DNA of 64,000 nucleotides from Chryseosolibacter sp036402075 (GTDB lineage: Bacteria; Bacteroidota; Bacteroidia; Cytophagales; Cyclobacteriaceae): contig DASWTP010000017.1 of the NCBI GenBank assembly GCA_036402075.1, positions 1 through 64,000 of the forward strand, written 5' to 3'. The notes under the pieces were generated by a model, which worked only from the letters and a program-made list of their open reading frames with translations, was not told the DNA's origin and did no database searches. Each line of letters opens with the position of its first letter. Positions within the stretch are counted from its first letter, which is position 1. Of the stretch, positions 8,252 to 17,857 are shown one piece after another. A program made the position numbers and the translations under genes.

Positions 8252-9749
8252 TTCCGAACTTTGCGGGAGTCTCCCGATTCATTTAACGAATTCCATTCAG
8301 CCGCATGGCGTGCTGGTGGTAATAGATCGAAAAACAAAAAAAATTATTCAACTGAGTGAAAACGCTGCGTCTGTGTTTGGAATACCATACCAGCAAGTTC
8401 TAAACAACACCCTGCAAAGTTACATAGGAGACGCGGATGTCGAAACGTTACATAAATTCTCGGGAGCGTACGAAAACCGTTTACCAATGACATGGACAAT
8501 CGGCACAAACGATTTCCTCGTAATGGTTCACAGCCGTGACAAATATTTCGTAGCGGAAGTTGACCTGGATCCGGTGAAACGTGAACGGCAGGAGACATTT
8601 GTGAAGGTTTTCCAGGAAACTCGTCAAAGCATGTCTGCGATTGAATCAGGGAAAGATATCAGCGAAGTATGCCGCATCACCGCAAGCGAATTGAAAAGAC
8701 TCTCGGGGTTTGACAAGGTTATGATCTACAGCTTTGACCATGACTGGAACGGGACAGTTCTTGCCGAGGAAAAGGAGCCCGAAATGGAATCGTATCTTGG
8801 CTTTACGTTTCCGGCCTCGGACATCCCCAAGCAGGCCCGGCAGATGTATTTGAAAAATCCGTATCGATTGATTCCAGATGCAAACTACAAACCGGTGCGC
8901 CTGTACCCTGTTATCAACCCCATCACACAAAGCTTCATCGACCTGTCTGACACCAACCTCAGAAGTGTAGTGGCTGTTCATGTGGAATATCTGAAAAATA
9001 TGGGCGTCACTTCCTCGATGTCCATTCGCATCATGCGCAACAATACGCTGTGGGGATTGATCGCCTGCCATCACCGTACGGCAAAAAATCCAAGCTTTCA
9101 AATGTGCTCGGTGCTCGAGCTGCTATCGAACATTATCTCTGCGAAAGTCACAACGCTGCTCAATATTCAGTCGCATGAACTCGATACGAGAATAAAAGAA
9201 AGCTACACCCGCGTGCTTGAAGAAGTATATAAAAAGCAATCGCTTCAGGAGGCGTTTTTTTCAACACCAGGTATCCTTGAGCTATTCAATGCCACGGGAG
9301 CGTTGATAACGAAGGGCGACCAATTTTCCACCGTGGGTGATGTGCCCGACAAGAGTTACCTCGATGATTTGATCTTATGGCTCCAAACCCGCGATGTTCC
9401 GGCAATTTTCGTCACCGAATCTCTCGGGGCGATCTACGATCAGGGGTCGGATTTCAAAGACATCGCCAGCGGTTTCATGGCCATCCGCATGGACTACACC
9501 GAAGAGGAGTACCTCATTCTATTCAGGCCCGAGGTGGTGCGGGTAATTAACTGGGGAGGAAATCCGGATGAACGAATCCAGTTTGAAAAAGACGAAAAGA
9601 GCTATCATCCGCGAAATTCGTTCAAGCAATGGCAACAGAAAGTCAGTGGCGTATCAACGGATTGGCTGCCTGAGGAATTACGGGTGGCCGAAAAATTGCG
9701 CGCATTCATTATGGAATACAAGTCCGTAAATTCACCGTACCGAAATTGA
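8232..9749 (+). CDS. bphP: Bacteriophytochrome photosensory module (PAS-GAF-PHY) without kinase
   Basis: Red/far-red photoreceptor binding biliverdin. All core parts are visible in 505 residues: the N-terminal bilin-attachment Cys11, followed by NSIQPHG; the GAF motif PASDIP (194-199); conserved histidines at 250 and 280; and the PHY tongue PRNSF (460-464). The protein ends about 40 residues after the tongue, exactly where a histidine kinase or other output domain would normally begin, so it is a complete photosensor with no output of its own. Its stop codon overlaps the start of the next gene by one base (TGATG), so the large kinase downstream is the obvious partner. Spacing of key residues parallels DrBphP. 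Confidence 0.93.
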   Translation: MTQVNYDSELCGSLPIHLTNSIQPHGVLVVIDRKTKKIIQLSENAASVFGIPYQQVLNNTLQSYIGDADVETLHKFSGAYENRLPMTWTIGTNDFLVMVHSRDKYFVAEVDLDPVKRERQETFVKVFQETRQSMSAIESGKDISEVCRITASELKRLSGFDKVMIYSFDHDWNGTVLAEEKEPEMESYLGFTFPASDIPKQARQMYLKNPYRLIPDANYKPVRLYPVINPITQSFIDLSDTNLRSVVAVHVEYLKNMGVTSSMSIRIMRNNTLWGLIACHHRTAKNPSFQMCSVLELLSNIISAKVTTLLNIQSHELDTRIKESYTRVLEEVYKKQSLQEAFFSTPGILELFNATGALITKGDQFSTVGDVPDKSYLDDLILWLQTRDVPAIFVTESLGAIYDQGSDFKDIASGFMAIRMDYTEEEYLILFRPEVVRVINWGGNPDERIQFEKDEKSYHPRNSFKQWQQKVSGVSTDWLPEELRVAEKLRAFIMEYKSVNSPYRN

Positions 9750-12700
9750 TGAAGGAGTCACAGGAACTTCCTGTTAAGGCAAGGAAGAAGAATAATGATA
9801 ACCACGCGGTTGTAGCCATCGGTGCTTCTGCTGGCGGCCTGGAGGCGATCCATACGTTTTTCGACAGCATGCCGGAAAGCATCAATTGCGCGTTTGTCAT
9901 CATTCAACACCTTTCACCCGATCACAAGAGCCTGCTTGTTGAGCTTGTAGGAAGGCACACGCACATGCACGTGCTCGAAGCAAAGGACCAGGCCGAAGTA
10001 AAGGCGAATTGCATTTACATAATTCCCAACAACAAGTTTTTAAGTATTCGAAGGAACAAGCTCGTGCTCTCTGACAAGCCACCGGCAAAGTTTCCGAACA
10101 ATGCAATCGATGTATTTCTTTACTCGTTGGCCGAAGATAAAAAAGAAGACGCGGTTGCCATTATTCTATCCGGTACTGGCACCGATGGGACCAAGGGCCT
10201 TGAGGCTATAAAAGAAGCGGGGGGATTCGTGATCGTCCAAGACCCGGCCTCCGCCAAATTTGACGGCATGCCGAACAGTGCAATCAATGCAGGCAATGTA
10301 GATGTTATTCTGTCACCTGCCGATATGCCAGCAGAGTTGATCACTTACCTGAATGAACCTCCTCTCCTTTCATCCGCTTCAGGAATCAGCGACCACGAGT
10401 TGGAAGAGATCTACGAGCTTATCCATCATCATAACGGCCACGACTTTCACTACTACAAAACGCCCACACTCATTCGCAGAATTTCCAGGCGAATGGTGCA
10501 GAGGAAAGTGAAGGAGGTGGAACAATACCTTGCCATCCTTCGCAGTGATCCGGAAGAATGCAAACAACTTGGTAAAGACTTCTTGATTGGAGTTACGAAA
10601 TTCTTTCGGGACCCGGAGGCATGGGAAGTTCTTCGAACGAAGGTCTTACCAGAAATCATTGAACAAAAGACGGAAGACGATCTCATCCAGGTATGGGTGA
10701 GCGCCTGCAGCACAGGAGAAGAGGCCTATTCCATGGCCATTGCCATTGATCAGGCGCTTGACGCCATGAAACGGAAACTTGACGTGAAGATCTTTGCTAC
10801 CGACCTCGATAAAGTCCACATCGATATCGCTGCACGCGGTCAATTTCCCGCGAGCATCGTGCACGATGTTCCTCCAACGGTGCTGGAGAAATATTTCACA
10901 AAGTCTGACGATACGTACACCGTAAATTCAAGGATTCGCAAGCAAATTGTATTTGCGCGCCACAACATCACGAAGGATCCGCCTTTTATTAAAAAGGACC
11001 TGGTAACCTGCCGGAATATGCTCATTTACATGAATCCGGTTCTTCAGCAAAAGGTGTATGCTATACTCCTCTACTCCACCCGGGTCAACGGATACCTCTT
11101 CCTGGGATCAAGTGAGCATGTGAGTTACATCCGCAACCACGTTGTCGATGTAAGCGCTAAATGGAAGATTTTCCGAAAAGCTACAGAAGGAAAGTCAATG
11201 CACTTTACGCTCAGTGCATTTGAGAAGCGAACAGAGACTCCGCTGCGCACCAGGACCCCGATCTACGAACGTGAAGCGCCCTCGCGGCAGGGAAGCATAT
11301 GGGAAGAGTTTGAGCAAGTGCTCAGCGAAGACCTGCATTGCGCAGCCTTTCACATCGACCATAACTTTGAAATCAAGAAAGCAATTGGAAATTACTCCAA
11401 GATACTTTCATTGCCGAACAAAGATTTCAAATTTCAGCTGCTGAAGATGATTCCGGCAGAAAACGCCATGCTGATAGGGGCAGAAATCAAACGCGCCTGG
11501 CGCAACAAGCAGAAAGTGCACCTTCGGTCGATCCGGTTCGAGAGGGAAAACGATGTCGCTCATTTCAACATCGTAATCAAACCACCGGAAGGTTCCTACC
11601 TCGATAACCTGACGCTGATCACTATTGTTGAGAATCACACCGTGACCAAGAGCACGATGCACGCTCAGCATCCGGAGAACAACCGGAGTATCAACGAATA
11701 CATCCTTTCGTTGCAGGATGAACTCCAGGAAACAAAATACAACCTTCAGCTGGCAATCGAAGACCAGGAGACCACCAATGAAGAACTTCAGTCGAGCAAT
11801 GAGGAGTTGCTTTCCGCAAACGAAGAGCTGCAGTCATCCAACGAGGAACTGCAATCGGTAAACGAAGAACTGCACACGCTGAACACCGAGCACCAGCTTA
11901 AGATCCGGGAGCTGCTCGAACTCAATGACGACCTCAACAATTATTTCCGAAGCGTAGACATCGGACAGATCTTCCTGGACACCGACCTGAATATTCGCAA
12001 GTTTAATCCGGCTTCCGCCAAGATGATCAACTTTATTGATTCGGACGTTGGAAGGCCAATAACGCACATTTCCAACAACATCCTTCACGAGTCGTTGGTT
12101 GATGATATTAAGGTCGTGCTGCGGAAAAACCACACGGTAGAAAAGGAAGTGCAGCTTATCAGCGGAAAGAACCTCTTGATGCGAATCATGCCATACCTGA
12201 CGCGAGACCAGGTGATTGGTGGTGTGATTATTTCATTTGTCGATATTACGACTATCACCAAGCTGAATAATATCATCCGCGGAGTCTTCAACGCGAGTCG
12301 CAGCGGCATCATTGCCTTCGAAAGCGTGCGCGACAGTCATGGGGCAATTGTTGATTTCAGGGTGATTACGGCAAACGATTCCGCCAATATCATGTTCCAG
12401 GATAACGTGGCCGACCTCTCTAACAAGTTATTGCGAAAAGACCTTGGTTTCCTGGCGCCCCACCACATGTTTGATTTATACGTGTCCGCGGTGACCAAGG
12501 ACAAAGACGTGTTGGCTGACATCATGCTGGAAGGAAATCAGCAATGGGTAGAGGTTACAGCAGTAAAAATGACTGACGGATTTGTGGCCACGTTCACCGA
12601 TATCACGAGTAAAAAACATTCGGAGCAGCGACTGAAGAAGAATTATGCGGAGCTGGTGACCGTAAAAGAAAATCTGAAGAAACTAAATACCGAGCTCGAA

Positions 12701-14272
12701 CAAAAAGTGTCAGAAAGAACGCGCGAGCTTTCCATCAGTGAAGAACGGTTTCGCCTCGTGGGTAGAGCCACAAACGATGCGCTGTGGGACTGGGATTTCA
12801 TTAACAATAAAATGTGGTGGGGTGAATCGTTTTACTCGATGTTTGGGTATGATACACAAAACAACCCGTTGTCGCGACAACAATGGCTGGAGAAAGTGCA
12901 CCCAGATGATCGCCCAGGCGTTGAAGAAAGTCTGTACCATGTAATCAACAGCAACCAAAAGCAGTGGGTGCGTGAATACCGGTTCATGAAGGCGGACGGA
13001 GAGTATGCCGATATACTTGACCGCGGATATGTTTTGCACGATGAGCATGATATTCCCTACCGTATGCTCGGCTCGATGTTCGACCTTACGGAACAGAATC
13101 TCGCCAAACAGGAAATCGCACAGATCGAAGCGCAGCGCAAATTTCTTGCGGAATCAATGCCATTGATCGTTTGGACAACCGATCCGCGCGAGAATGTAAA
13201 CTTCGCCAATCGCCAGTTCGAATTGTACACCGGGCTATCCCAGCATGACGCTATTGGCAATGGTTGGCAAAGCGTGGTTCATCCTGATGATCTGCCCGTA
13301 CTCATGACCCAATGGAAAAAAGCAAGTCATGACAAGAAGGATTTTCAGACAGAAGTGCGTATAAAACTTTCTTCTGGCCAATATCACTGGAACCTGTTGT
13401 CAGCAAAGGCCCGAAGGGAGGGAAACGGAAATCTGATCAACTGGGTGATCACCACGATCGACATCCACGAACAGAAAAACCTGAACCAGTATCTTGAAAA
13501 CAAAGTTGCCGAACGAACCCGCCAGCTGAAGGAGATGAATGAAGCGCTTGAACGGAGTAATTACGACTTGCAACAATTTGCTTCGGTGGCTTCGCACGAT
13601 CTGCAAGAGCCTCTTCGCAAAATCCATATGTTTGCCCAACTTGTCAAAGAGCGTCACGTTAAAGAACAGCCGGAGGCCACTGCCCTGCTCGAAAAGATTT
13701 TGAACTCTTCCCAGCGCATGAAGTCGATGATCTCCAGCGTATTGAATTTTTCAAAGCTATCAGGCGACAAAAATCCATTCGAGCGAGTTGACCTCTCAAA
13801 AATCACCGATGAGCTGCTGGACGACTTTGAAATTGTAATTCGCGAGAAGGGGGCGAAAATCAACATTGAAAAGCTTCCTGAGGCCGAAGTAATCCCGGGC
13901 CAGATGAGACAAGTATTCCAGAATCTTTTTAGCAATGCACTGAAGTTTTCAAAGCCGGGAGTTCCACCCGTGGTCGATGTGAGCAGGGCGCGCGTTGTTG
14001 CGAAGAGCTTTGAAGCGAAAGAAGATATCAACGGGCGGTTCTTGAAGATCGCTGTAAAAGATAACGGGATCGGGTTTGAAAAAGAGTTCAGCGAAACTGT
14101 GTTTCAGCTTTTCCAGCGACTGCATTCAAAGGACAAATACGAAGGGACGGGCATTGGGTTGGCCATCACAAAAAAGATCATCGAAAAACATCACGGTATA
14201 ATCCAGGCGACAAGCGAAAAAGACCATGGCACAGTTTTTTCATTTATTATTCCTCTTAACCAAGGTGAGTAG
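9749..14272 (+). CDS. CheB-CheR-PAS hybrid sensor histidine kinase
   Basis: A 1507-residue signalling protein starting at ATG 9749, overlapping the phytochrome stop by one base (TTG at 9746 is less likely). Domains in order: CheB methylesterase (about 15-205; Ser27 in GASAGG, His54 and Asp146 form the expected triad), CheR methyltransferase (about 210-490), and a coiled coil built of NEELQSSNEEL-type heptads (about 670-730). Several PAS domains follow (about 740-1250), then HisKA with phospho-accepting His1283 (ASHDLQEP) and a HATPase domain with DNGIGFEK and GTGIGLAITKKI. No transmembrane segment is seen. The esterase/transferase pair lacks an obvious chemoreceptor substrate. The following response regulator is the likely phosphate acceptor. 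Confidence 0.9.
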   Translation: MKESQELPVKARKKNNDNHAVVAIGASAGGLEAIHTFFDSMPESINCAFVIIQHLSPDHKSLLVELVGRHTHMHVLEAKDQAEVKANCIYIIPNNKFLSIRRNKLVLSDKPPAKFPNNAIDVFLYSLAEDKKEDAVAIILSGTGTDGTKGLEAIKEAGGFVIVQDPASAKFDGMPNSAINAGNVDVILSPADMPAELITYLNEPPLLSSASGISDHELEEIYELIHHHNGHDFHYYKTPTLIRRISRRMVQRKVKEVEQYLAILRSDPEECKQLGKDFLIGVTKFFRDPEAWEVLRTKVLPEIIEQKTEDDLIQVWVSACSTGEEAYSMAIAIDQALDAMKRKLDVKIFATDLDKVHIDIAARGQFPASIVHDVPPTVLEKYFTKSDDTYTVNSRIRKQIVFARHNITKDPPFIKKDLVTCRNMLIYMNPVLQQKVYAILLYSTRVNGYLFLGSSEHVSYIRNHVVDVSAKWKIFRKATEGKSMHFTLSAFEKRTETPLRTRTPIYEREAPSRQGSIWEEFEQVLSEDLHCAAFHIDHNFEIKKAIGNYSKILSLPNKDFKFQLLKMIPAENAMLIGAEIKRAWRNKQKVHLRSIRFERENDVAHFNIVIKPPEGSYLDNLTLITIVENHTVTKSTMHAQHPENNRSINEYILSLQDELQETKYNLQLAIEDQETTNEELQSSNEELLSANEELQSSNEELQSVNEELHTLNTEHQLKIRELLELNDDLNNYFRSVDIGQIFLDTDLNIRKFNPASAKMINFIDSDVGRPITHISNNILHESLVDDIKVVLRKNHTVEKEVQLISGKNLLMRIMPYLTRDQVIGGVIISFVDITTITKLNNIIRGVFNASRSGIIAFESVRDSHGAIVDFRVITANDSANIMFQDNVADLSNKLLRKDLGFLAPHHMFDLYVSAVTKDKDVLADIMLEGNQQWVEVTAVKMTDGFVATFTDITSKKHSEQRLKKNYAELVTVKENLKKLNTELEQKVSERTRELSISEERFRLVGRATNDALWDWDFINNKMWWGESFYSMFGYDTQNNPLSRQQWLEKVHPDDRPGVEESLYHVINSNQKQWVREYRFMKADGEYADILDRGYVLHDEHDIPYRMLGSMFDLTEQNLAKQEIAQIEAQRKFLAESMPLIVWTTDPRENVNFANRQFELYTGLSQHDAIGNGWQSVVHPDDLPVLMTQWKKASHDKKDFQTEVRIKLSSGQYHWNLLSAKARREGNGNLINWVITTIDIHEQKNLNQYLENKVAERTRQLKEMNEALERSNYDLQQFASVASHDLQEPLRKIHMFAQLVKERHVKEQPEATALLEKILNSSQRMKSMISSVLNFSKLSGDKNPFERVDLSKITDELLDDFEIVIREKGAKINIEKLPEAEVIPGQMRQVFQNLFSNALKFSKPGVPPVVDVSRARVVAKSFEAKEDINGRFLKIAVKDNGIGFEKEFSETVFQLFQRLHSKDKYEGTGIGLAITKKIIEKHHGIIQATSEKDHGTVFSFIIPLNQGE

Positions 14273-14287
14273 TTGACCGAATCGGAG

Positions 14288-14710
14288 ATGAATAAAAAAA
14301 TGATTTTACTAGCGGAGGATGATCAGGATGATCGGGATATTTTTGATGAAACCTTCAGCGAGCTTGGCAATTCTGCCATCCGGCTGGAGTCAGTCGAAGA
14401 CGGAATTGACCTGATCAACCGGTTAAAGGAAATTAAAAACGATGATGAACTTCCTCACCTCTTTATCCTGGACCAGAACATGCCAAAGATGACCGGGAAG
14501 GCAACGCTGGCCTACCTGAAAGCGCACGATCGTTACAAAAATATTCCAGTGATAATTTATTCTACCTATCCCGACTCTTCCCTGGTGAGTGAATTTGTCA
14601 ACCTGGGCGCTGAGGAAGTGGTGACGAAACCAGATTCTTTTGACGGATTTAAGGATATGGTGAATGGTTTTATCAGGACCTACATTCAAAAAAATACAGT
14701 GTCATTGTAA
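14288..14710 (+). CDS. Single-domain response regulator (CheY/Rcp1-like)
   Basis: Receiver domain only, 140 residues from ATG 14288. Acidic pocket Asp11/Asp12, phospho-acceptor Asp62 (FILDQNMPKMTG), Ser92/Thr93 and Lys114 (TKP) are all present, so it should be phosphorylatable. It has no output domain and probably acts by protein contact, as phytochrome-linked Rcp1-type regulators do. TTG at 14273, directly after the kinase stop and behind AAGGTGAG, is an alternative start adding five residues. It is the last gene of the heme oxygenase-phytochrome-kinase operon. Confidence 0.88.
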   Translation: MNKKMILLAEDDQDDRDIFDETFSELGNSAIRLESVEDGIDLINRLKEIKNDDELPHLFILDQNMPKMTGKATLAYLKAHDRYKNIPVIIYSTYPDSSLVSEFVNLGAEEVVTKPDSFDGFKDMVNGFIRTYIQKNTVSL

Positions 14711-14722
14711 GCTCAAGAGCAG

Positions 14723-14747
14723 GTTCCCGGGTTTTCGCCCGGGGAAC
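14723..14747 (+). terminator. GC-rich hairpin after the phytochrome operon
   Basis: GTTCCCGGG (14723-14731) pairs with CCCGGGGAAC (14738-14747), one base bulged, loop TTTTCG. It follows the response regulator stop by 12 bases in the gap between two convergent operons. The T-tract is weak, so termination is inferred from position and stem strength. Confidence 0.5.
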
Positions 14748-14874
14748 ACATACTCTTTACCCTAACCCAAAATTCTTAAGTCCCAATATCAAGAAGCCCT
14801 TCCCGCAGCATGAGCATTATTACGCTGAATTTGTAGAGCACGGGAAACTTGTTTTCAACTAATCGCGTGTTGGT

Positions 14875-16314
14875 CTACCAAACGTATGTTGCTACCCCGC
14901 CACCTTGCAGTGTTGTCGGTGTACATACTTTTCCTTTGTAGTTAAAGCTGAACGTTTTTTGCGCATCGTTGTCGTTCACAACAATCAATACTTTTTTTCC
15001 GTCTGGTGTCAGGAATGCTACGTTGTGAAGGCCATCAACGATCGTTGATCCAATTCTCACCGATCCGGGACGTACGAATTTCGAAGCATGAGCGATGATG
15101 TAATATGAAACATTTCGGGTCACCGTGTTTCCAATGGTGAGCGCGCCCATACACTCCGAGCATCCACCGTCATCGGTATGCGGGTCGAAATTCTGGTCAG
15201 CTGCCAAGTTCCATTCAAGTACGTTTCGGCTCCAGTTCCGGGTCGCTCCTACAATGAGATTTTTCACATGCCAGCGTAAGTCTCCGGCAAATTCACCTTT
15301 GCTCCACGTCCATTGTTCGGTGAAATACAAATTCTTGTCAGGGTGTGCATCGTGCACCTTTGACATTGCATCAATTTGGCCGAGGTACAAATGAAACGCG
15401 GATCCGTCCACATATTTCTTCGCTTCCGCATCATTCATGATTGTGATCGGATATTCCGGATGATCGCAGTTGTGATCAAACAACACAATTTTCGTCTTGA
15501 TATGCGCCTTCTCGAATGCAGGGCCAAGGTGACCTTTGACGAAATCACGCTGCTGATCCGCAGTCATCACAAGGCTTGGCGTGTTGTTCGGATTCTCCGG
15601 CTCATTCTGCACGGTGATCGCATCGATGGCAATACCTTCCGCAGCCATGCCTTGTATATACTTAACAAAATACTGGGCATAAGCTGGATAAAACTCCGGC
15701 TTAAGACTGCCTCCTTTCGGAAGATTGTTGGTCTTCATCCACACCGGAGCAGTCCAGGGGCTGCCCATGATTTTGATGTTTGGATTGATGGCAAGAATTC
15801 TCTTCAAGATGGGAATAAGGTTCTCCTGATCTTCCTTCAAAGTGAAGTTCTTCAATTCAGGATCTGTTTGTCCCGCTGGCAGATCGTTGTACGTGAAAAC
15901 ATGATCGTCAAGATCCGAAGCTCCGATGCTAACACGCAGGTAGCTGATGCCGATTGAATTTCCATCAGTTGAAAACAACTCTTTCAGCAGGTCGTTCTTT
16001 TGTGATTCGGTCAGCTTCTGGTTGATCAGATCTGCGCTTCCGCCAGTCAGTGCATAGCCGAACCCATCAATGGATTGATATTGCTGTGTTGAGTCGATTT
16101 GCAGGACCGGTACGGAAGACTCCCCTGGCTCGGTAAAGGAAAGCGGGGTTGCGGATTTCTGGAACAATGAAGTTTTGTCACCGGTGGTAACGTAAGCCTC
16201 AATGGTGCCTGACGTTTGTTCTGAATTCGTTCCGGTCTCCACAGTCGAACATGCAGCGCACATTAATCCAGCCGCGACAGAAACGGCTAGTATTGCCCTA
16301 AAATTTCTTATCAT
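14875..16314 (-). CDS. Glycoside hydrolase family 30 lipoprotein
   Basis: Predicted retaining beta-glycosidase of family GH30 (glucosylceramidase / endo-beta-1,6-glucanase type). The 479-residue protein begins with a signal ending in CAAC (lipid Cys22) and then has the GH30 fold: SIDGFGYALTGGSA near 81, GSPWTAPVWMK near 184, acid/base Glu238 in VQNEPE and nucleophile Glu333 in YFTEQW, with a C-terminal beta-sandwich. It should sit on the cell surface with the SusCD importer. The last gene of the susC-susD-GH30 set; 69 bases separate it from susD. The motif set suggests beta-glucan cleavage, but linkage specificity is inference. Confidence 0.88.
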   Translation of the reverse strand: MIRNFRAILAVSVAAGLMCAACSTVETGTNSEQTSGTIEAYVTTGDKTSLFQKSATPLSFTEPGESSVPVLQIDSTQQYQSIDGFGYALTGGSADLINQKLTESQKNDLLKELFSTDGNSIGISYLRVSIGASDLDDHVFTYNDLPAGQTDPELKNFTLKEDQENLIPILKRILAINPNIKIMGSPWTAPVWMKTNNLPKGGSLKPEFYPAYAQYFVKYIQGMAAEGIAIDAITVQNEPENPNNTPSLVMTADQQRDFVKGHLGPAFEKAHIKTKIVLFDHNCDHPEYPITIMNDAEAKKYVDGSAFHLYLGQIDAMSKVHDAHPDKNLYFTEQWTWSKGEFAGDLRWHVKNLIVGATRNWSRNVLEWNLAADQNFDPHTDDGGCSECMGALTIGNTVTRNVSYYIIAHASKFVRPGSVRIGSTIVDGLHNVAFLTPDGKKVLIVVNDNDAQKTFSFNYKGKVCTPTTLQGGGVATYVW

Positions 16315-16383
16315 CTTTGGTGTATTAAAAAGTCGTCTTCCCGAAAGTCCAGGAAGACGACATATGGATTCAATAAATTCTTT

Positions 16384-17853
16384 TTAGTAACCAGGGTTCT
16401 GGGTCAGCTTGGTGTTCTTATCACGCTCAGACTGCGGAATCGGCCAAACCAATTTATTTTCGTTCAGCGAATAGCCCAGGCTGTTGCCACTTCCATCTTT
16501 GAAAGCGTTCATCACTGCAATGGCACGGCCTGTTCGCTTCAGGTCAAACCAGCGATGTCCTTCGAAGGCCAGCTCGAGTCTGCGTTCCTTCTCGATTGCA
16601 AGGCGCATTGCATCCTGCGTTGTAGCAGTTGTTGGAGCAAGCTTAACGCGAGCACGCACCTGGTTAACGAGCGCGGCTGCACCTGTTACATCACCGAGTT
16701 CATTCAATGCTTCTGCTTTCAGCAAGAGGATATCGGCCAGACGGTAGATAATGATGTTCTGTGCTCCACTGTAGTCTCTCATCTTGTTGATGAACGGATA
16801 TGACGTTGCCGGCCAGTATGGATCGTTCCATTTACCTGTAACGTTGGCAGTCGTAATCGAAGAGTTCTTGCGAATAGCATCACCCTCCGCATTGAATGCA
16901 GCAATCAGATCATTTGTAGGGGTATTGAATTTTTTCCAGTCGTCACCGGCAAACATGAAAATGCCCCAGTTTCCACCAGTATCCCAGTTGTAACAGTTGA
17001 TTTCGAAAATCGACTCAGCAGAATTCTCCTGTGAGTTGTTCCAAAGCTGATCATATTGAGGAAGCAAAGAATACCCGCCAGCAATTACCGCATCCGCATA
17101 TTCTTTGACTTTGTTCCAGTCTTTCGGTTCACGCGTTGCGTATACTTTTGCAAGCAATGCGTTCACAGCACCTACCGTAGCGTAGCCTTTGTCTGGCGCA
17201 ACCGTGCGAACATGGGTCCGTGCGTATTCGAGATCGCTGATGATCTGTTCATATACTTCTTCTTGGGCAACGCGCTCGGGGAACAGCAGCGGATAAATTT
17301 CTTCCAAGTTTGCAGCAGAGATCGACTTTACTTCCTGAGTCACCAGCGGAACATCGCCAAACAATTGCACAAGCTGGAAGTTGATGAAGGCGCGAACAAA
17401 CATCGCCTCACCTTTGATCTCGTTCTTGCGCCCTTCACTCAGCGCGGGATCCTTAACGTCATCAACGTTGTTAATCACACGGTTAGCTTTTCCAATGGTG
17501 CTGTAGAGATACGCCCAGTCACGGCTTACATTGGAGTTTGTTGCTTCGATCTCGTACTCATCGATCTGGAAATTTGCCGGGTTGTCAGCACCTGCATACG
17601 CGTTGTCAGACTGCGCATCACCGATCACAAAGTAGTCGAGCATAAAATACTCGTTCTTGAAATCGCCATACACACCGTTTAGTGCGCCTTCCACCTCATC
17701 GGCAGTTTTGTACAAGAGCGTATCGCCTGTATTGTCAACTGCGATTCCCTGCGAAACCGGTTGCTTGTCCAGGAAGTCGTCACAGGACTGGATCATCGCT
17801 GCCGACAATCCCAATCCTAAAATATATACTAATCTAGATTTCATTTTCTTCAA
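16384..17853 (-). CDS. susD: SusD/RagB-family nutrient-binding lipoprotein
   Basis: Surface glycan-binding partner of the adjacent SusC. The 489-residue protein has a lipoprotein signal with lipobox IQSC followed by DDFLDKQP, an opening typical of SusD, and the TPR-rich body with NEIKGEAMFVRAFINFQLVQLFGDVPL near 140 and the C-terminal YRLADILLLKAEALNELG and ERRLELAFEGHRWFDLKRTG motifs. It lies four bases downstream of susC, so translation is probably coupled. The bound sugar is not determined; the linked GH30 suggests a beta-glucan. Confidence 0.93.
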   Translation of the reverse strand: MKKMKSRLVYILGLGLSAAMIQSCDDFLDKQPVSQGIAVDNTGDTLLYKTADEVEGALNGVYGDFKNEYFMLDYFVIGDAQSDNAYAGADNPANFQIDEYEIEATNSNVSRDWAYLYSTIGKANRVINNVDDVKDPALSEGRKNEIKGEAMFVRAFINFQLVQLFGDVPLVTQEVKSISAANLEEIYPLLFPERVAQEEVYEQIISDLEYARTHVRTVAPDKGYATVGAVNALLAKVYATREPKDWNKVKEYADAVIAGGYSLLPQYDQLWNNSQENSAESIFEINCYNWDTGGNWGIFMFAGDDWKKFNTPTNDLIAAFNAEGDAIRKNSSITTANVTGKWNDPYWPATSYPFINKMRDYSGAQNIIIYRLADILLLKAEALNELGDVTGAAALVNQVRARVKLAPTTATTQDAMRLAIEKERRLELAFEGHRWFDLKRTGRAIAVMNAFKDGSGNSLGYSLNENKLVWPIPQSERDKNTKLTQNPGY

Positions 17854-17857
17854 TTTT

